Source: Petrolisthes cinctipes
Taxonomy: Eukaryota > Arthropoda > Malacostraca > Decapoda > Porcellanidae
Assembly: GCA_033782935.1 (NCBI GenBank)
Contig: JAWQEG010001226.1
Location: forward strand, 1 to 64,000
Length of the DNA stretch: 64,000 nt
Direction: 5' to 3'
Shown in pieces: positions 59,546 through 64,000 of the stretch (its first letter is position 1; each line of letters starts with the position of its first letter). Made by a program: the position numbers and the translations under genes. The notes below the pieces were generated by a model, which ran no database searches, was not told the DNA's origin, and saw nothing but the letters and a program-made list of their open reading frames with translations.

Positions 59546-62224
59546 ATGGAACCATATGAAGAGCATTTGGTGGACAGTGAGTTAAGGCTTTGAATCCTTT
59601 AACAGTGCTTAGTATGGTTTCAGGGCCTAGCTGTGATAGTGGTGTTTCCTCTAAAGATGAGCATTACTGGCCGAGTGGCAGTGTACTCAGCAAGCAGAGT
59701 GGCTTACAATAGGGTTATGATGAATTTCAAAGTGAGTGATGCGATTCTTAAAAAGAAACACTATTTGAAGAAGAGTCTTCATAGTGTTTGTTTTTTGCAG
59801 TCTGCCTTTACATTCTGGTCTATGATATGATCCGTACTGTTGCATGGTTCTGGGAAGCTCTAGAAGATTAGCTGAACTTTCATTTGAGGTAGCAAAGAAA
59901 AACTTGCATAACACAAAACAAGGTTATACAGTTTGATGAGGTGCAACCATGTTTTATGTTGTGGGATTATCTTTGTTATATTAATTATTGAATTTGTGAA
60001 TACCTTTCATCTAAAGTGACATAATACTTTAAGTAATGATTGACAAGATGTCATTGTTGCCGAGTCGACATATTTATGAATTAATTTTTTAAATTACAGC
60101 ACTGCTATTTATAAATGGGTGTGAGACAGTCGAATACTCATATAGATACACAATTATATCTTATAAATTTTTTTTCTTAGGCTGCAGTTTAATATATATT
60201 TCTCCAGTAATTACCTGTGATTGGAAATTAACATTAAAAGAAAAAATTTCATAAACAATACACAATCAATGTAAGCTAATGCAGTGGAAAAATTTTACTG
60301 ACCACATCTTGCCAGTGACTGGAAGTAACAGTAGCAAAGCCTGATCAAGAAAGGGTTATTTTCTAGTGGTATTTTATGTAGAGGAATAATGCCAAGTTTG
60401 TCTCCTAAGCTTAATGTGAGTTTTGACAATAATTTAAAAAACAATTGATTGTTAGCACCTGAACAAGATAATTCGAGAGATGTCTATTGATTCAGTGAAT
60501 ATCTGGCTGTTAAAGTGATGATAAAATATATATCTCTTGCAGATTTTAGACTAAGCTGCATGCCAATATCATCAAAAGTTGTCAAGTTATTCAGTAATTT
60601 ATTAATGTTTTATGCATCTAGAGTGAATTGCAGCGTTGCCACTTTGAAAGATCTCTTGAACCACCAATTGGCTGCTCCCAGCTTGTTGGAGTCTGCAGGT
60701 ATCCCATAAAGTGTTTGTACAGCATTACATGACATAACTGAAAACTGAAAAGAGATGAATGAAGGGATGAAGGTACTGGCTGTTACCATCTTATGTGGGA
60801 TTTCATTTAAATACTGTATGAGAGCCAAAACTCAAAGAACACATCCTGTATACATGTAAATGATTTGTGGAGCCTAGTGCTTCTCATTTGTACAATTATA
60901 TTTATTATTCACTATATATAGCTTCTGTGTGGATTGTACCCAAGCCACCAAGGTAATTGTATTCAAGAGACTGGGAAAGTAATGAAGTCTGTTGTCATTT
61001 GCAGACCTCTGTTGCACTTGTGCTTCTCTAAGCAAGAAATTTCAAGCAAGATCTTTTATCAATACAGTATATTCAGAGTGAGACTTTTTCATTATTATAC
61101 TTCAAACAAGACAGATTATTGTTCCAGTTTTAGTCATGCAGTCCTGTCTTGCAGCAAACTAAAGGAAACCAAAGATATAGGGGAGAGAATTTGCACGAAA
61201 TTTCTTGCTTTATGCCTGAGAGATATTGCCATTAAGAACTTTTTGTAAGAATGTGTATGTGAGTCTGTCTTGATGGGAGAGGCTTCAGCAGCAACAGCGG
61301 TAGTATGGTCTCTGCTGTTAGAGTATTTATATAGGTCAAACAAATATTGCTGTAAAGTTTCTATCCACATTGTTGTAGTGGACCCTAGCTCAGGTTGCAC
61401 TTGTGTTGCGTGTAGAGGCTCATAGTCTTTTCAGCATTCCATGTTTGTAGCTTTGTATATCATATGTGTAAAGCTATGGAAGTAGCCAAGTTAAACTCTT
61501 CATAGTGTGAAGTATTGGCCTACGAACTCGGTATCTCACACCAGTTACTGTGGTGATGAAATTCTTGACTATTAGTTTGCCACTCAGACTTAGCTCTGAT
61601 CATTGTTTGTACTGTACATTTTTCCTACATTGAAAATAGTTAAAGTTTAGATGAAACATCTGTGGCAAATTGCAAAATGGCATAGTTTTGTGGCAAAGTT
61701 TTGTGACCAATAATTTGTATCACATAGTGAATATTTACTAAGTGATGAATAGGAGATGTAACCATCATAACCTTGTAATATTTCCTAATTTAAGCTTTGA
61801 AAATATATATTTATACATTATTCTCAGTTTAGGTCGTTAGCCAAAAGTGTAGATTCCAGAAGTTGTGGTTTTTCTCTCTCAGGATGTTGCACGCCACTCG
61901 CTTCTTTTGTGAGATGTGCTGTACTCTAATCTCTTCTTCATCTTAGCAAGGCTGTACTGTGGAAGCCCTGACACAAGTTCCTCCTCCCATCTGGTTTAGC
62001 ATAAAGGCATTGATGATGGACTATATATATATATACAGGAATTTAGAGTGAACACACAATGAATTCAATTGTCATCACATTTTTACAAATATATCAGCAG
62101 TATTTATCTTAAAATTTTCACAACTTGTGTATTATTAGAGGCTGTAGATTGACATGAGAGTCAGAACTTTTATCAGCGCCTGTACTGTACTATATTCCAA
62201 CCTAGTGGCACCTCAGACCATATT

Positions 62225-62300
62225 CAAGACTAGTGCTATGGTGTGCCCCATTGTATTGTAGCCTTATGGTTATAAATTTAGACATTTGTTTGTGTGAGTC
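62225..62300 (+). repeat. Short interspersed repeat family, copy 3
   Basis: TAGTGCTATGGTGTGCCCCA then TTGTATTGTAGCCTTATGGTT; matches the copy at 53445 over about 60 bases, including the upstream word CCATATTC. Confidence 0.5.
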
Positions 62301-62804
62301 ACACAGCAGTGACTCATAAAACCATTTGATTTACAGCTTCCCTGATGTTGTAAGCTGGATAAGATTGCTATAAATAAGTTAAGCAGTAGCATGTAATGTG
62401 TTGTAAGCAGCTACTTATTAACTTATCAGTACAGTAATATGATAAAAGTACCAATACATGGACAGAGTGTTCGAGACTTGTTGGAATCATCCCTATACAT
62501 ATTACAGCATGTGTAAATGTACCATACAACCACTGTGCTTCAAACCTTTGGGTATGCAATGATGCTGTTCTTGAATATGGCCCAAAGTTTGAGTGTAATG
62601 CTCACGCCTCCCTTCCTGACTCCTATATAGCGTAACACTATGCAAATATCTTCTACTTCTAGTGCTTCAGTGATTGGACAGTAACTTTGCCCAGACAGTC
62701 CAACATCCAACACAACTGTCAACCATTCAATATAACTATGCCAGATTATACCACACTATCACTCTGGATGTTATAGCTGTGTCAAGATTTAGAAAACAGT
62801 GCCA

Positions 62805-62836
62805 CATATATATATATACAGTATATATATATATAT
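62805..62836. repeat. TA-rich microsatellite
   Basis: Two (TA)n runs joined by CAG. Confidence 0.9.
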
Positions 62837-64000
62837 TACCAAAGTGATGTAGAATGTAACTGTTTTTTCTGCCATTAGCCTTAGCATTACAGCTTTTAGA
62901 GAAAGAGAATTCTCATATAGCATAGTTGTATTGAATGATTGTAATCTTGGAATACAGTAAAGGTGACAGTGTCTTTTCTTGATGCATCAACTGCATTAGT
63001 TGAATTGAATTGTTAGTGTAGAACCCACATAAATATAAGAAAGAAGGCTCTACTTCTGCCTGTGTGTTAACACCCGAACATATGCTGGGTGTCTCATGCA
63101 ACATGTGCCAAACTCGAAATTATTGAATGAATAGTTCCCAGATTCTCAACAGTGGTTATTATTGTTATTACTTGATTCAGGTTGCTCCCATTTACCTTTG
63201 TATTATCTTTGATCATAGATTAATTATATATGGTTGCATGATCAGAACTTTACCATGCCTTGTTGGCAGAGGAAATGGAAGCTAATTATCCCTGAGCTAG
63301 ATCATGTATGTCATGTGTTCCAGTAGGTTGCAAGCGAGTGCTGACCCTCTCCCTCTCTACTGGGTTTATGTGCAATGGCAAGTTCTGAAACTTGGGGCAA
63401 CCAAGTATGAACCAAGAACATTATCAACGCACCAACCTGGTTCTCCCATAACATGCTCAAAATACATCTGGGACCAGTACATTCTATTCTGGATGTCAGC
63501 ATTGAACTAGCAACAGAAAACATCATCAGCTTACCTACCCATCCTTCACACAGCAAGGGCAGCACCATAGAAGTAACACTATGAAGCATCTAAACTCACC
63601 AGTTAGCTATAATCAGCTTCTAGAAACCTGCAGTAATCCTGTAGATAATTGCTCTGCAGTAGGCCTACCTTATAAAAGTAAATTACTGTACGTAGACTTT
63701 GAGAATCAATTGAGTATTTAAGAATTTTTTTTTTTTGTATAAGCCAAATTATTTACCTCCTTGAGTCTGGAGCAAATTTCATGAGACTACTTGTGTATGT
63801 ATACAGTATGTATTGCATTATATAGTATTGCTTGGCAGCAGTGATGGTGTTGGAGCCAAGAAACCTATGGCATTGTACATTTATGTAAGTGAGGTTCAGG
63901 TGTAGAATTCACAGACAGATTGTGTAAAATTAACACCAAGTGAAGAGGAGCCTTCACTGACATTTCACTATGAGTGCCTTTGATTTGAAGGAGGGATAGT

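Larger units (their letters stand above)
59354..64000 (+). other. 3' flank/UTR and downstream region, no gene seen
   Basis: Probably the 3' UTR followed by intergenic DNA. I found no AATAAA close to the stop by eye and cannot place the poly(A) site. Holds a tRNA-like minus-strand sequence near 59485-59545 and a third copy of a short interspersed repeat at 62225-62300. TA microsatellites lie near 62020 and 62805-62835. A 52-codon splice-flanked open segment at 60543-60698 is not recognised. Confidence 0.6.

Noticed and set aside
60543..60698. 52-codon open segment between TTGCAG and GTATCC downstream of the stop
   Set aside because: No recognisable protein, and joining it to exon 24 gives an immediate stop. 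It could be an exon of an unknown gene, but nothing else supports this.
59354..61000. Poly(A) signal for rdgB
   Set aside because: I did not find a convincing AATAAA with downstream GT-rich element near the stop, so I do not place a 3' end.
1..64000. CRISPR array, operons, ribosome binding sites or other bacterial features
   Set aside because: The window is intron-rich eukaryotic DNA; no regularly spaced repeats or prokaryotic gene organisation are present.

Overview
The window is eukaryotic, AT-rich, intron-dense DNA. Almost all of it is one gene on the + strand: an rdgB/PITPNM-type phosphatidylinositol transfer protein (Drosophila retinal degeneration B; vertebrate PITPNM1-3). I can chain 25 core coding exons, 1273 to 59353, in which every junction has AG/GT borders and matching phases. 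The result is an uninterrupted frame of 1552 codons (long form) or 1307 codons (short form). Arthropod-like protein blocks, long introns full of MITEs and SINEs, a Penelope-like element and very frequent ACAGTACTGTAC-type palindromes suggest a crustacean, probably a decapod. The species assignment is inference.

Layout: 1-1272 is upstream DNA with GGA and GA microsatellites. 1273-7401 encodes the PITP domain (exons 1-6), with a second, diverged copy of the first coding exon at 3342-3422. 8147-8221 encodes the FFAT motif, followed by a 12.6-kb intron holding a candidate 24-nt microexon. 20829-30006 encodes the linker and the GxSxG segment. The intron after exon 10 holds a decayed non-LTR retrotransposon (23.7-27.8 kb), itself interrupted by a Penelope-like fragment with inverted termini and a GIY-YIG coding remnant. 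35464-43937 encodes the DDHD domain and 44239-46985 the segment leading into and through LNS2. A 12.2-kb last intron follows, then the terminal exon at 59236-59353. 59354-64000 shows no gene that I can support.

The protein should be a multidomain lipid exchanger at ER-plasma-membrane contacts: PITP domain for PI/PA transfer, FFAT for VAP binding, DDHD and LNS2 for membrane targeting. The sequence suggests several isoform switches that keep frame: alternative first coding exons; a microexon that would replace the last FFAT residue; alternative donors in exon 12 that add or remove 245 residues, including a His-rich cluster; a 42-nt cassette; and an 18-nt exon or alternative end before the last exon. 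The introns carry at least nine inverted-repeat DNA elements of several families, with TA or TAA target duplications where these can be read.
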